The notes under the pieces: model-generated | Seen by the model: only the letters and a program-made list of their open reading frames with translations | Told to the model about the DNA's origin: nothing | Database searches by the model: none | Translations under genes and position numbers: made by a program | Shown here: positions 8,787 to 17,808 of the stretch, in pieces | Layout of the letters: each line of letters starts with the position of its first letter | How positions within the stretch are numbered: position 1 is the first letter of the stretch | From: Bacteroidaceae bacterium | GTDB lineage: Bacteria; Bacteroidota; Bacteroidia; Bacteroidales; Bacteroidaceae | Assembly: GCA_017483605.1 (NCBI GenBank) | Contig: JAFUWG010000016.1 | Coordinates: 22,151 to 86,150 of the forward strand | Length of the DNA stretch: 64,000 nt | Direction: 5' to 3'

Positions 8787-10163
8787 CTATGCTTCCTTCG
8801 TTTCCATCTTATGGAACAGAGAGATGAGGATGGAGCCGAGGATGCCTGCGGAAAGGGAGCCGAGCAGGACGGCTATCTTGCCGGATGAACGGAGAATGTC
8901 TGTGGTTTGAGGAGCGAGTTCGCCGAAGGAGAGGGTATCGACGAAAATCGCCATTGTGAAACCGATACCTCCCAGGCAGGCGACAGCGAAAAGCATTTTC
9001 CAAGATGCCCCTTCTGGCATGGCTCCCACTTTACACTTGATGGCAATGAAACTGGCAAGTGTGATGCCGATAGGTTTGCCGAGCAAGAGTCCGAAGAAGA
9101 TGCCCATGCCGACAAAGCCTGCACCTTCGATGCCTGGCAATGCTTGGAAAATGTTGAAGAAACTGATGTCGGGAATGACAACTCCAGCGTTGGCAAGTGC
9201 GAAAATCGGCATGATGAGGAAGTTAACCCACGGATTGAGGGCATGTTCGAGACGATAGGACATGCCAATGGAGTTGTTTGTGATGTAACTCATTCTGCGG
9301 AGGCAATGACGCTGAGGACCATTGGGAAAGGGGACACCTTCTTCAAATTCGTCGTTGTCGTATCGGGAAAGGCGAGTGAGATACTTTCGGTTGTTGCGGT
9401 TGAGGAAAGAGCGGTTGAAACGTGCATCCATAGGAATCATGAATGCCATGACCACGCCCGACATGGTGGAGTGGATGCCTGAATAATAGAACAGGAACCA
9501 AACGACGATGGCAGGGATGAGGTAGTACATCATGCGTTTCTCGCCGAGTTTGTTCATAATGAAGATGCCTGCCAGAATGAGCAGGGCAACGAGCAGGAGG
9601 GGAAGGTTGATGTCGCCTCCATAGAAAAATGCGACGACGAGGATGGCTCCGAGGTCGTCGGCGATGGCAAGTGCCGTGAGGAAAATCTTCAGGGACACGG
9701 GCACTTTATTGCCAAGGATGGACATGATGCCTACGGCGAATGCGATGTCTGTGGCTGTCGGGATTCCCCAACCGCCAGCCGTGGTTGTGCCTGCATTGAA
9801 AAGCAAGAAGAACAGAGCGGGAGCAGCCATTCCGCCAGCAGCGGCGATGACAGGCAAGAGGGCTTTCTTGACGCTGGAAAGTTCTCCGCAAACTACTTCA
9901 CGCTTGATTTCGAGTCCAACGGTGAAGAAGAACACCACCATGAGAATGTCGTTGATGAATTTCTCAACGTTCATGTCTTGAGGAAAACTGATGGTGAAAC
10001 TCTCGTTGCTGATGGTCATGGAGAGGCTGGTCTCGAGAATCTCATGATAGAGATGAGCCGTTGCAGGCAAGTTTGCCAAAAGCATCGCTATGATGACACA
10101 CAGCAAAAGGGTGACACCCCCTGCCCAGGGCTGGTTCATGAAGTTCTTGCCTGAGAGTTTCAT
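8787..10163 (-). CDS. nhaA: Na+/H+ antiporter NhaA
   Basis: A 458-residue inner-membrane antiporter that exports Na+ in exchange for protons. The family marks are the N-terminal GGVTLLL helix, EIKREVVCGELSS near residue 85, TDIAFAVG near residue 135, and LAIADDLGAILVV near residue 162, which carries the paired Asp of the ion site. A longer start at 10208 is open and would add 15 residues; the inner ATG fits the family better. It shares a short gap with two AraC-type regulators transcribed in the same direction. Given the sodium-pumping decarboxylase nearby, it may help balance the Na+ gradient, but that is inference. Confidence 0.92.
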   Translation of the reverse strand: MKLSGKNFMNQPWAGGVTLLLCVIIAMLLANLPATAHLYHEILETSLSMTISNESFTISFPQDMNVEKFINDILMVVFFFTVGLEIKREVVCGELSSVKKALLPVIAAAGGMAAPALFFLLFNAGTTTAGGWGIPTATDIAFAVGIMSILGNKVPVSLKIFLTALAIADDLGAILVVAFFYGGDINLPLLLVALLILAGIFIMNKLGEKRMMYYLIPAIVVWFLFYYSGIHSTMSGVVMAFMIPMDARFNRSFLNRNNRKYLTRLSRYDNDEFEEGVPFPNGPQRHCLRRMSYITNNSIGMSYRLEHALNPWVNFLIMPIFALANAGVVIPDISFFNIFQALPGIEGAGFVGMGIFFGLLLGKPIGITLASFIAIKCKVGAMPEGASWKMLFAVACLGGIGFTMAIFVDTLSFGELAPQTTDILRSSGKIAVLLGSLSAGILGSILISLFHKMETKEA

Positions 10164-10253
10164 GGAATGCAGTCCTTTGTTCCAGGTGTAGAGTGGGATG
10201 AGTCGCATGAGGAAATAGGTGTTTTGTGTTAATATTTGAATTTCTGTTATTGC

Positions 10254-11234
10254 TTAATTGTCATTGATGGCAACCGAATCTGTTGTGGTTTCTTTGTTTT
10301 TGTGTGTCCGCAAGTATTCTTTGGGCGTCTCGCCTGTCACTCGCTTGAAGAAACGACTGAAACTGCTGATTGTCTGGAAGTTGAGCAGGTCGCTGATTTG
10401 GTTGAGTGTGTAGTTGTGTACGACCATGTACACAATGGCTTTCTTTACGACCGACTCGTCAATCCAGGTAGATGCATTCTTCTTGCTGTAACTGACACAG
10501 ACGAAGGAGAGATATTTGCTGGAGATGTCAAGCAGATTGGCGTAGTAATGCACGGTGCGATGTTCCTGTGAATGCTTGTTCAAGGCAGCGAGGAAGCGGC
10601 AGTAAATGTCGTATTGGCGAGAGTTGCAGTCGCCGTCTTCCTGTTGTATGAGGTCATGCTTGTGTATGTTCATGTTCTCAACGAAGAGGGCATTAAGCAA
10701 ACTACGCAAATAAACTTCCTTGTATTCGTATGCAGGTGCAAGCATGTCGTGTTTGATTTCTTGATAGATACTTAGGAGCCTTGGCTTTTGATCGTCAGGA
10801 ATTTCGGACACAAAGTAGCGTTGGGCTGCTTTGGTGGTGCTATAAGTCATGCCGAGATCCTTGAAGGTCTCAATGACAACCTTTGGATAGATCACAAGCA
10901 TGAAGTAACTGATGTCAGGGCTGACGTAAATGGGGTTGATGACGCTATCGGGCATCGTGGTAATCATCATGCCCTCAGTCAGCGTCTCCACACTTCCGTT
11001 GATGTTGAGCCGATACTCTCCTTTGTAGATGTACAGACAGGTCATCTGGTAGAGTTTGTTGCCTGTGGGGAATCGGAACGAAACGAGCGGATTGGCACCG
11101 TTCAGCGTGTCAAAACAAAGTGCATAATCACGGATGCCAGCCGAAGGGATGATTCCGTCTCGGGTGAAGGCATCTGTGTATTCGATGTATCCACTGTTGT
11201 GGACAGGTTGCTGAGATGTTGTTGTATATGGCAT
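10254..11234 (-). CDS. AraC-family transcriptional regulator
   Basis: A 326-residue regulator. The C-terminal third has the two helix-turn-helix motifs of AraC proteins, ending in SSFSRFFKRVTGETPKEYLR near residue 290. The N-terminal 190 residues are a cupin-like sensor with no clear signature. The gene starts 5 bp after the stop of a second AraC gene, and the two proteins are alike in length and layout, which suggests a tandem duplication followed by divergence. Targets are not known; the neighbouring nhaA is one possibility. Confidence 0.88.
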   Translation of the reverse strand: MPYTTTSQQPVHNSGYIEYTDAFTRDGIIPSAGIRDYALCFDTLNGANPLVSFRFPTGNKLYQMTCLYIYKGEYRLNINGSVETLTEGMMITTMPDSVINPIYVSPDISYFMLVIYPKVVIETFKDLGMTYSTTKAAQRYFVSEIPDDQKPRLLSIYQEIKHDMLAPAYEYKEVYLRSLLNALFVENMNIHKHDLIQQEDGDCNSRQYDIYCRFLAALNKHSQEHRTVHYYANLLDISSKYLSFVCVSYSKKNASTWIDESVVKKAIVYMVVHNYTLNQISDLLNFQTISSFSRFFKRVTGETPKEYLRTHKNKETTTDSVAINDN

Positions 11235-11239
11235 GGCTG

Positions 11240-12169
11240 TTAGTCCTCCTGATAGTTGTTTCTGCGAAAGTTCAGAGACTTTCTGTTATGCTTTTTAATA
11301 AATTCGTTGGGCGACAAACCCGTGATTCGTTTGAAATACCTGCCGAAGAAACTTTGGCTGGGGAAGTTGAATTCCTTGCTGATGGCCTTGATATTGTGCT
11401 CGTTAAGATACAACACCTGTTTGATGGCGTGTGTCACATACTGGTCAATCACTACAGAAGCGGAAAAGCCCGTGACGGTTTGCGAGATGGTTGACAGGTA
11501 CTTAGGTGTGATGTTGAGAGCCTTTGCATAAGATTGCACCGAGCGTTCTTGCTTGTACTTTTGGCTAAGCGTTTTGAGAAACTCGTTGAACTGGTGATAC
11601 TGCTTGGAACTCTTCGTGTGCGAGATGATGTCTTCAGCCTTTGCCATCGAGAAGAGTTTGGCAATGTATGCTGTTTGGTAAGCACGTAGCACAATTTCTT
11701 TCATGAAGTAGTTGGGGCGATTGTGCTCGTTCTTGATTCGTTGATAGCAACTCAGCAGTGTGTTCGTTGTTTCTTGACTCAGGCGCAGATGATGGAACAT
11801 GAATGCTCTGATGGGGAGTTTCTGACCGATTTTGCTATGGTCATAGATGTCGTTCATGATGTAACTGCGGGTCAAGAAAGAGAAATACAGGCATTTCGAC
11901 TCCTGAATAGTTATCCTCATGCAGGGCAAAATGGCAAGATACTCATTTGAATGTACTTCTATTTCTGTGCATCCCACAACGGCGTGCAATGTTCCTCTGA
12001 GCACAATTATCACGTAAACATAGTCCTCGTTGTATCGCTCTTGGCGAGCATGAATTATTGGACTTGCTTTCTCTTCCAGATTATCCATAATCATGTACTT
12101 GTCTTCGAATGAAGAAAAATACACGTCTTTTGAATGTTCTTTCGTGATAAGGTTTTGTGAGTTTATCAT
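11240..12169 (-). CDS. AraC-family transcriptional regulator
   Basis: A 309-residue regulator. The C-terminal AraC DNA-binding region ends in QSFFGRYFKRITGLSPNEF, near residue 285. The N-terminal part is an unassigned sensor domain. The frame is open to 12217, but that start would overlap the FHA gene by 35 bp; the ATG at 12169 leaves a 13-bp gap and fits the tight spacing of the cluster. It is followed 5 bp later by its paralogue. Confidence 0.86.
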   Translation of the reverse strand: MINSQNLITKEHSKDVYFSSFEDKYMIMDNLEEKASPIIHARQERYNEDYVYVIIVLRGTLHAVVGCTEIEVHSNEYLAILPCMRITIQESKCLYFSFLTRSYIMNDIYDHSKIGQKLPIRAFMFHHLRLSQETTNTLLSCYQRIKNEHNRPNYFMKEIVLRAYQTAYIAKLFSMAKAEDIISHTKSSKQYHQFNEFLKTLSQKYKQERSVQSYAKALNITPKYLSTISQTVTGFSASVVIDQYVTHAIKQVLYLNEHNIKAISKEFNFPSQSFFGRYFKRITGLSPNEFIKKHNRKSLNFRRNNYQED

Positions 12170-12182
12170 GTGTAGATCAATA

Positions 12183-12725
12183 TTAGTTAGTTGACAACTC
12201 TGTTTCTTTGGCTGCACGTAAAATTAACGTGGTTGCCCCAATGGTGATGATGGCTCCGTCTTCCAGATTGATGCGGTCTGTATCTCGCAGGATTTCATTC
12301 ATGTAGAAGGTGCCGGTGTCGCTCGGAGCGTCACGCAGAATGTACTGCAACTTTCCTTGCTTGTTTCGTTTCACCGTAATGACACAATGGAATGTGTCGA
12401 TACTGGGGTCTCGTGTTTCTATGGGTTTGTTGATGTTTGTTCCTTTCAGATATCTGCCGAATTCGTTTTCGCCGAAATCGAGAGGAATGACTTGCTTGTA
12501 GGCGAACTTGTTTTCTACCACCACAATGCTGCCGAAGTCTTGGTTAAACGCCTGCTCATCAAGGGTTTTCTCCTCGTGGCGGTTGGCAAGTTTTGACTTC
12601 CCGATGCGGATGCCAAATTCCTTGTGGCATTGTTCACAAACAAACACGAGAGACTGTCCATTAGCATATTGTGTCTCGTCGAAAACCGTGTAACAGTCAC
12701 ATTTCGGACAGCGAACTCTCTTCAT
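12183..12725 (-). CDS. Zinc-ribbon FHA-domain protein
   Basis: A 180-residue protein. The N-terminus has CPKC (6-9) and CEQC (about 30-33), a probable zinc ribbon. The C-terminal 100 residues have the FHA pattern: FGRYLKG, the phosphothreonine-reading loop RDPSIDTFHC, and the Asn-containing MNEILRDTDRINLEDG turn. FHA domains bind phosphothreonine peptides, so the protein may read a Ser/Thr kinase signal; no kinase gene is visible in the window. It lies between the AraC pair and the SPOR gene on the same strand. Confidence 0.85.
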   Translation of the reverse strand: MKRVRCPKCDCYTVFDETQYANGQSLVFVCEQCHKEFGIRIGKSKLANRHEEKTLDEQAFNQDFGSIVVVENKFAYKQVIPLDFGENEFGRYLKGTNINKPIETRDPSIDTFHCVITVKRNKQGKLQYILRDAPSDTGTFYMNEILRDTDRINLEDGAIITIGATTLILRAAKETELSTN

Positions 12726-12745
12726 TATTTCTTTATTTTTCCTTT

Positions 12746-13855
12746 TTATAGTTCAAGTACCCACGCTTCCGCAAACTCTGTGCTTTGTTGGCGAAGCGAA
12801 ATCAGTGCCTTCTGTGCCTCTTCTTCCGTCGTATATCCAGCATACAGGATGCGGCTTACTTTGCCGTTTTTCACGAAACGTCCTTCTGTAAACCCTGCTT
12901 TGGCCAAGTTCCCGATGTACATCTCTGCGTTATGCTGGCTGACGTAACTGGCAAGGACAATGGCAAATTTCGGCTCAATGGCTTGTGCCTTTGGCGCTGC
13001 AACATTGTTTGCCTCGTTCGTCTGGACTTTCTTTTCTTCCGATGCCGTTTCTTCTTTGGGCGATGCAGGCTTGACTTCCGCAGCAGGTGTCTTTTCTGCC
13101 TTTGCCGGGCGATTGTTTCGGATGGCAATGGCAGGTTGAGGTGCCGTTTGCGGTTTTGCCATCATCTCCTCCATCGGGGAGAAGGCTGCCACCACCGTGT
13201 CCGTCTCGTTGCTAATGGTCTTCAAGGCTGGATAGGAGAAGCAGAAGAAGAGAAGAATTGCCACAGCCGCAGCGATTCCAGCATCAAGCCAATGACGATT
13301 TAATCGTATGATAACGTGCTTGTTAGATTTCTTTTCCTCATTCTTTGGTTGAGCCACCTTTTTGCTGTCGATTGGAATGACCGTTGCTGCTGCTTGAAGG
13401 GCTTGCTCAATCTCCTTTTCCTTGATGACACTTTGCAGCGACTTGATTTCACAAGAGTAGAGCCCGTACAGATGGGGTGTCAGGATTCCGTTCTCTGGGG
13501 CTGTGAAAGTAATGTTCTGATTCAGGTCTTTCTTTAGCAAACCGATGTTCTCCAGCGTGTATTCCCCTGCCATTTCCAGTTCGTTCATCATCTTCTCAAT
13601 CTCTTTCTCCATCTGGAGGTGGGCTGCGGGGTAGGAAGCGTCGTAAGCCGCCATATAGGACTGCACCAAAAGACCGTCGTTGACTTGCAGTTGCTGATTG
13701 AAGCCAATCGTGCGGTAAGGGGGTAAAAACAGGTGTTCGTCATCACCGCTATATCTTGCCTCGGCATGGTTGGCAATGAAGCCGCCCAAACCTGGCACGA
13801 TGACGCAATCATGCTCGAGCAGAAGTAGTTCTATATGTCTTGCTAAAGAAATCAC
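12746..13855 (-). CDS. HU-CCDC81/SPOR-domain membrane protein
   Basis: A 369-residue protein. Residues 1-140 match the bacterial HU-CCDC81 pair of domains (start LARHIELLLLEHDCVIVPGLGGF). One membrane helix spans about residues 190-211. A Pro/Ala/Lys/Glu-rich linker follows, then a C-terminal SPOR domain (about 292-368) of the type that binds denuded septal peptidoglycan. This puts the HU-like part in the cytoplasm and SPOR in the periplasm and suggests a role at the division site. The linker and helix order are clear; the partner of the cytoplasmic part is unknown. Confidence 0.85.
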   Translation of the reverse strand: MISLARHIELLLLEHDCVIVPGLGGFIANHAEARYSGDDEHLFLPPYRTIGFNQQLQVNDGLLVQSYMAAYDASYPAAHLQMEKEIEKMMNELEMAGEYTLENIGLLKKDLNQNITFTAPENGILTPHLYGLYSCEIKSLQSVIKEKEIEQALQAAATVIPIDSKKVAQPKNEEKKSNKHVIIRLNRHWLDAGIAAAVAILLFFCFSYPALKTISNETDTVVAAFSPMEEMMAKPQTAPQPAIAIRNNRPAKAEKTPAAEVKPASPKEETASEEKKVQTNEANNVAAPKAQAIEPKFAIVLASYVSQHNAEMYIGNLAKAGFTEGRFVKNGKVSRILYAGYTTEEEAQKALISLRQQSTEFAEAWVLEL

Positions 13856-13950
13856 GTTACAAAGATAAGTGTTTTTTTCTTACTGTACGTAATGTTTCGT
13901 GGATTTTTTTGAAATCTTGTTCAAAATAATCAAAAAACGTTCCCTCTGAA

Positions 13951-14000
13951 CACAAAAAACATAGAAGGACCACATGCTTTTGTCATGTAGCCCTTCTATT
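13951..14000 (-). terminator. Terminator downstream of secG
   Basis: ATAGAAGG and CCTTCTAT, extended by ACATG/CATGT with small mismatches, form a hairpin. On the minus strand it is followed by TTTTTTG. It lies 16 bp after the secG stop and accounts for a spurious short frame at 13880-14062. Confidence 0.82.
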
Positions 14001-14015
14001 TTTGATGAGGGTTCT

Positions 14016-14345
14016 TTATTCTGCAGGAGTCTGTGAACCGGAAGCAGGGAATGATGGAACATTCGATGCGTCAGTTGATGGAGCAGGAGCAGAGATGTTG
14101 ATAGGGGCTTCCTCCACAGTTGTCTTTGTGACGAATGCGGCAGAAAGAACGCTGAGCACTACCATAGCGGCTGCGAGGCCCCAAGTGGCTTTCTCGAGGA
14201 AGTCTGTTGTCTTGCGTACACCCATGATCTGGTTTGAAGAAGCAAAACTGGATGCAAGGCCACCGCCCTTAGATTCCTGAATAAGAACAATCCCGACCAT
14301 AAGGATGGATGCGAGAATTACGAGTACAATGATTAATGGGTACAT
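14016..14345 (-). CDS. secG: Preprotein translocase subunit SecG
   Basis: A 109-residue two-helix membrane protein of the Sec translocon. The first helix is YPLIIVLVILASILMVGIVL, then the conserved loop QESKGGGLASSF and NQIMGVRKTTDFLEKATW, then the second helix. The C-terminal tail is Pro/Ser/Ala-rich. A start at 14393 would add 16 polar residues; the ATG at 14345 is preferred because the first helix normally begins at the N-terminus. It is the last gene of the group that begins with the sigma54 activator. Confidence 0.92.
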   Translation of the reverse strand: MYPLIIVLVILASILMVGIVLIQESKGGGLASSFASSNQIMGVRKTTDFLEKATWGLAAAMVVLSVLSAAFVTKTTVEEAPINISAPAPSTDASNVPSFPASGSQTPAE

Positions 14346-14405
14346 TTTTATTGATTGATTTTTATTATTTTTCGGTTTGTTTTGGATGCTCAAAGTGCGG
14401 AATTT

Positions 14406-15161
14406 CTACTTCTTTTCGTTCAGAATGATTTCCAACAGATTGATTTCGGCTGCAAAGTTAGAACTTTTTTTCGGATTATTCAAACAAATCTTGCGTAATA
14501 TTTCTAATGCTTGCTGATATCTGCCCTGTTTTATGTAGATATTGACCATACTTTCCGTATAAATCTCTTCATCTTCTACCGAAAATTCGGGCGAAACAAA
14601 CTCTTCGTCGCTCAGTTCCAGCATCTCCACCCGCTGTTTGCCTTCGTTTTCGGCGATGAACGTGTCGATGAGTTCCGCACCTTTCAGTTTGGGGGCATTT
14701 CCGGCGTGTCCGTCTTCGCTGATGTCTTTTGCGGTGTGCTGGTCTTGCTGCATCAGGTAGGAAACGTAGTCGTTGGTGAGGTCTGCCACAGAAGGCTCGT
14801 TCCGTTCAGGGCCGAAGTCCTCACTTGTCTCGATGCTTCCTTTCTTCAGGAAGGTGTCGATGAGCGAGATGGTGCGGTCGCCGTCTCCCTCCGTCTCGAT
14901 GCTGATGCTGCTGTTCTGTGTCGGCAACTCGTAGTTGATTCCTTCGGTGAGGGTGAACAGGGCGGTGCGGTCGGGCACAAAGATGCTTGCCCGCCTCAGT
15001 TCCGCCCCGAAGTCCTGCGAGTGCAGTTGATAGAGGTTGGAGAGATAGAGCAGACGAACCACCTGAAAGAACGGGTACTTCTCCACCAGCGTTTTCAGTT
15101 CTGGCAGGGTCTCCGCATTGAGTTTCGACGGGTCGTCTATCAGTTCCTTGATGTTTATCAT
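14406..15161 (-). CDS. TPR-like hypothetical protein
   Basis: A 251-residue soluble protein without signal peptide. The C-terminal part has one TPR-like helical hairpin, YTESMVNIYIKQGRYQQALE, followed by ILRKICLNNPKKSSNFAAEI. The N-terminal part is helical with a FFQVVRLLYL segment. Proteins of this type are commonly found between lptE and secG in Bacteroidales. The role is not known. The gene lies 31 bp after lptE on the same strand. Confidence 0.75.
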   Translation of the reverse strand: MINIKELIDDPSKLNAETLPELKTLVEKYPFFQVVRLLYLSNLYQLHSQDFGAELRRASIFVPDRTALFTLTEGINYELPTQNSSISIETEGDGDRTISLIDTFLKKGSIETSEDFGPERNEPSVADLTNDYVSYLMQQDQHTAKDISEDGHAGNAPKLKGAELIDTFIAENEGKQRVEMLELSDEEFVSPEFSVEDEEIYTESMVNIYIKQGRYQQALEILRKICLNNPKKSSNFAAEINLLEIILNEKK

Positions 15162-15192
15162 TTTGTTTAAGTAAAAGTGCGTTGTTGTCTGT

Positions 15193-15714
15193 TTACCAGT
15201 TCGCTACCGTCGCATTGAATATCTGGTCAACGATGTCGTCAATCATCTCTTGCACCAGTGCTTCCTGCACGGCTGCCAACTGCTGCGAAGAGTCGTAATC
15301 GGTCGATGCACTGAATCGCTGTTCAAAGTCTTCCTCATGCTTTTTCGTGTTCACAAATCGGACATTCACCGTCATCTTCAACTGCGTCTGTGCCGAATAG
15401 CCGTCCGAACTGACGCTCTTGTTCGTTTGGCTGTACTCCACGATTTCGCCCGACAACTGCAAGTCGCCGTTTCTCTTCAGCACTTTCAACTTCGTCTTCT
15501 GGGCAAAGGCGTCGCTGATGGAGTTGTAGAACATCGATTCCATCGGGCTCCACACGTAGTTGGCACGGATGGGGAACTTGTCGAGGCTCACGGTCTTGGT
15601 GACATCGTAGTTGATGCTCGTGCCCGTGAAGCCATAACTGATGGAACACGCCGTCAGCACCGTTGCAGCCAGTGCGAGCATACTCGACAGGAGGAGGGTG
15701 GTTTGCTTTCTCAT
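15193..15714 (-). CDS. lptE: LptE-like LPS assembly lipoprotein
   Basis: A 173-residue outer-membrane lipoprotein; the signal peptide ends at LTAC with the lipidated Cys23. The SISYGFTGTSI start, the block KTVSLDKFPIRANYV and the C-terminal QEALVQEMIDDIVDQIF segment fit the Bacteroidota LptE family, which plugs the LptD barrel during LPS export. Its start codon overlaps the stop of the sigma54 activator gene by 4 bp (ATGA), so the two are translationally coupled. Confidence 0.82.
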   Translation of the reverse strand: MRKQTTLLLSSMLALAATVLTACSISYGFTGTSINYDVTKTVSLDKFPIRANYVWSPMESMFYNSISDAFAQKTKLKVLKRNGDLQLSGEIVEYSQTNKSVSSDGYSAQTQLKMTVNVRFVNTKKHEEDFEQRFSASTDYDSSQQLAAVQEALVQEMIDDIVDQIFNATVANW

Positions 15715-17018
15715 AAGTCCAATCCGTAGTCTTTGATTTTTCGGTAAAGGGTACGTTCCGATATTTCCAGTTCGGCCGCCGCCTTCTTGCGATTGCCGTT
15801 GTTGCGTCGCAGCGAGTCGATGATGTTTTTCTTCATCAGTTCCTTGTTCGACATCGGAGCCTCTTCAATCGTCTCGATGTCAACGTCCTGTATGTTGTTG
15901 GTATTGTATGGCATCCGCGGCTGAGGCTGATACCCCTGGTCGTTCACAATGTAGGGGTGCGACTGCTGAATCACCTGAGGATGAGCGTATTGTAGCGGTG
16001 CTCCCACGTTGGCGGGCTCTTCGTTGAACACGCGGTAGTTCTCCTGCGAGGCGTTCTGCATGTTGTCCAAGTTGCTGTGTACCAGTTCCTTCAGGTCTTT
16101 CACCTCTTTGCCGATGCTCGACAGCAGTTGGAACAGCATGTCACGTTCCTTCTCATAACTGTGTGCTTCGGCCGAGTGAACGTCTCGGTTGGCACTGTGC
16201 AGCACCAGTCCAGTCTCACCCTGCGAATCGTCCGTCACGCCATATTCTTTCAGAATGCCAGCCGTGATTTCCCGCTCCTGACTGATGATGCTGATTTGCT
16301 CCGTCAGGTTGCGGAGTTGGCGAATATTGCCTGGCCACTTGTATTTTAAAAGAAGTTCGCGCGCGTCGTCCGTCAGCCTTACCGGTTCGATGTGGTATTT
16401 CTCCGAAATGTCGTAGGCAAACTTTCTGAACAGCAGTTCGATGTCGCGTCCACGCTCACGAAGGGGCGGCACACTGATGGGGATGGTGTTCAGTCGGTAG
16501 TAGAGGTCCTCGCGGAACTTTCCTTCGCGGATGGCTTTCTGCATGTTCACGTTCGTTGCCGCCACAATCCTCACGTTCGTCTTCCTCACCTCGCTTTCGC
16601 CCACACGGATGTACTCTCCCGTCTCCAGCACACGCAGGAGGCGAGCCTGAGTAGCCAACGGCAGTTCGCCCACCTCGTCGAGAAACAGTGTGCCGTTGTT
16701 TGCCACGCCAAAGTAGCCCTCACGGTCGTCCAGTGCTCCGGTGAACGAGCCTTTCTTGTGGCCGAACAGTTCCGAGTCAATCGTGCCTTCAGGCAGAGAG
16801 CCGCAGTTGATGGCAAAATACTTATTGTGCTTCCGGGTGGAGTTGTCGTGAATGATGCGAGGCAAGGTTTCCTTACCCACGCCGCTTTCACCCACAATCA
16901 GCACCGACAGTTCCGTCGGTGCCACTTGGATGGCAATGTCAATGCTGCGGTTCAGCCCCTCATAATTGCCCACAATGCCATATCGCTGCTTGATTTGTTG
17001 TATTGCTTTCTCGTTCAT
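15711..17018 (-). CDS. Sigma54-interacting AAA+ transcriptional activator
   Basis: A 435-residue bacterial enhancer-binding protein without an N-terminal receiver or sensor domain: the AAA+ domain begins near residue 15. Walker A is GESGVGKE (43-50), the sigma54-contact loop is GSFTGA (the variant with Ser in place of the first Ala of GAFTGA), and Walker B is LFLDEVGELP. A Fis-type helix-turn-helix closes the protein (RKKAAAELEISERTLYRKI). The frame is open to 17069; MNEKAIQQI at 17018 is the better start. It is coupled by a 4-bp overlap to lptE, so it may act on envelope genes, but targets are not shown. Confidence 0.9.
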   Translation of the reverse strand: MNEKAIQQIKQRYGIVGNYEGLNRSIDIAIQVAPTELSVLIVGESGVGKETLPRIIHDNSTRKHNKYFAINCGSLPEGTIDSELFGHKKGSFTGALDDREGYFGVANNGTLFLDEVGELPLATQARLLRVLETGEYIRVGESEVRKTNVRIVAATNVNMQKAIREGKFREDLYYRLNTIPISVPPLRERGRDIELLFRKFAYDISEKYHIEPVRLTDDARELLLKYKWPGNIRQLRNLTEQISIISQEREITAGILKEYGVTDDSQGETGLVLHSANRDVHSAEAHSYEKERDMLFQLLSSIGKEVKDLKELVHSNLDNMQNASQENYRVFNEEPANVGAPLQYAHPQVIQQSHPYIVNDQGYQPQPRMPYNTNNIQDVDIETIEEAPMSNKELMKKNIIDSLRRNNGNRKKAAAELEISERTLYRKIKDYGLDL

Positions 17019-17137
17019 GCTCAAAATTGAAAATCGTGACAAAATTACACATTTTTCCCCAACCCACAATGAAATTCTGTCAGTTTTTGAGGATTTTATC
17101 CTCTTTTCACAGCCAGCGTCCCCTTTTTATGGATTTA

Positions 17138-17551
17138 TCAAGATTCCTCTCCCTCCTCGTTCAGTGCATCCATATCCACAAACTCCATCTTCTGCAGCAT
17201 CTTTTGGAAGTCCTTGTGGGGGTAGAACTGCACCTTCACTTGGCGAACATTCTCGCTGCTCAGTTTTTCAGGAGCATCTGCCGTCGCCGCACTAAACACG
17301 GGCTTGAGTGTGCCGATACCTTCTATCTGAACGCTGTGCCCCATCGCCAGATAGAATTTCAGGCGGTTCGACATGGCACTTGCGATTCCTTTCACCTGGG
17401 CACCTGAAACGCCTTGCGATTCGGTACATTCCTTCACAAAATCCTCAAACTTGATGGGAGGGTAACTGAATTGCTCCATCATCCAGGCCTCATGCAGTTG
17501 ATGGTCAGGCCCGATGACTTTCTTTTTCCGTTTTCTGTAGGGTATAGACAT
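17138..17551 (-). CDS. HU-family (HIG-type) DNA-binding protein
   Basis: A 137-residue HU-like protein. It starts with a basic stretch MSIPYRKRKKK, then an HU body with the beta-arm region EGIGTLKPVFSA and the NVRQVKVQFYP segment. HU/HIG proteins of Bacteroidota are longer than classical HU and bind or bend DNA. A start at 17602 is open but lies upstream of the promoter elements; the ATG at 17551 is chosen. A palindrome array (17666-17728) lies just upstream of its promoter. Confidence 0.82.
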   Translation of the reverse strand: MSIPYRKRKKKVIGPDHQLHEAWMMEQFSYPPIKFEDFVKECTESQGVSGAQVKGIASAMSNRLKFYLAMGHSVQIEGIGTLKPVFSAATADAPEKLSSENVRQVKVQFYPHKDFQKMLQKMEFVDMDALNEEGEES

Positions 17552-17573
17552 GGTTCTTTGTTTTTTTATTGCA

Positions 17574-17605
17574 AAGTTACGAAAAAAAAACGACAATGGC
17601 AAGAC
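17574..17605 (-). promoter_or_regulatory. Promoter of the HU gene
   Basis: On the minus strand the -7 box is TAACTTTG (17581-17574). CTTG, carrying the TTG core, lies 20 bp upstream as the -33 element. The leader would be short, about 20 nt, which supports the ATG at 17551. Confidence 0.6.
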
Positions 17606-17665
17606 TTTGCCTCAAAAACCTCACACCCGTATTCCTCTTGACCTCTTCTTCCGCCACCACCAAAT

Positions 17666-17728
17666 CGACCACGACGTGGTCGGTTGACCGATTACGTCGT
17701 GGTCGATGTGCCGACCACGTCGTGGTCG
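17666..17728. repeat. 23-bp-period palindrome array (family D, three units)
   Basis: Three 17-bp units start at 17666, 17689 and 17712, exactly 23 bp apart. Units 1 and 3 are perfect odd palindromes: CGACCACGACGTGGTCG and CGACCACGTCGTGGTCG. Unit 2, CGATTACGTCGTGGTCG, has two changes in its left arm. The 6-bp spacers differ (GTTGAC, ATGTGC). The units share no sequence with the TGASTCA arrays but have the same period and odd symmetry. The array lies between the HU promoter and the end of the hydrolase gene; the other parts of this gap show nothing. Confidence 0.9.
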
Positions 17729-17808
17729 ATTTAGGGGTGACGGGCTTAGGGGTGATGGGGTAGTGGAGTGGACGCTGACAGGGAAACGCCTGTGTCCCCG
17801 TTCTCTTT

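Noticed and set aside
13880-14062. 60-codon minus-strand frame
   Set aside because: It lies over the secG terminator hairpin.
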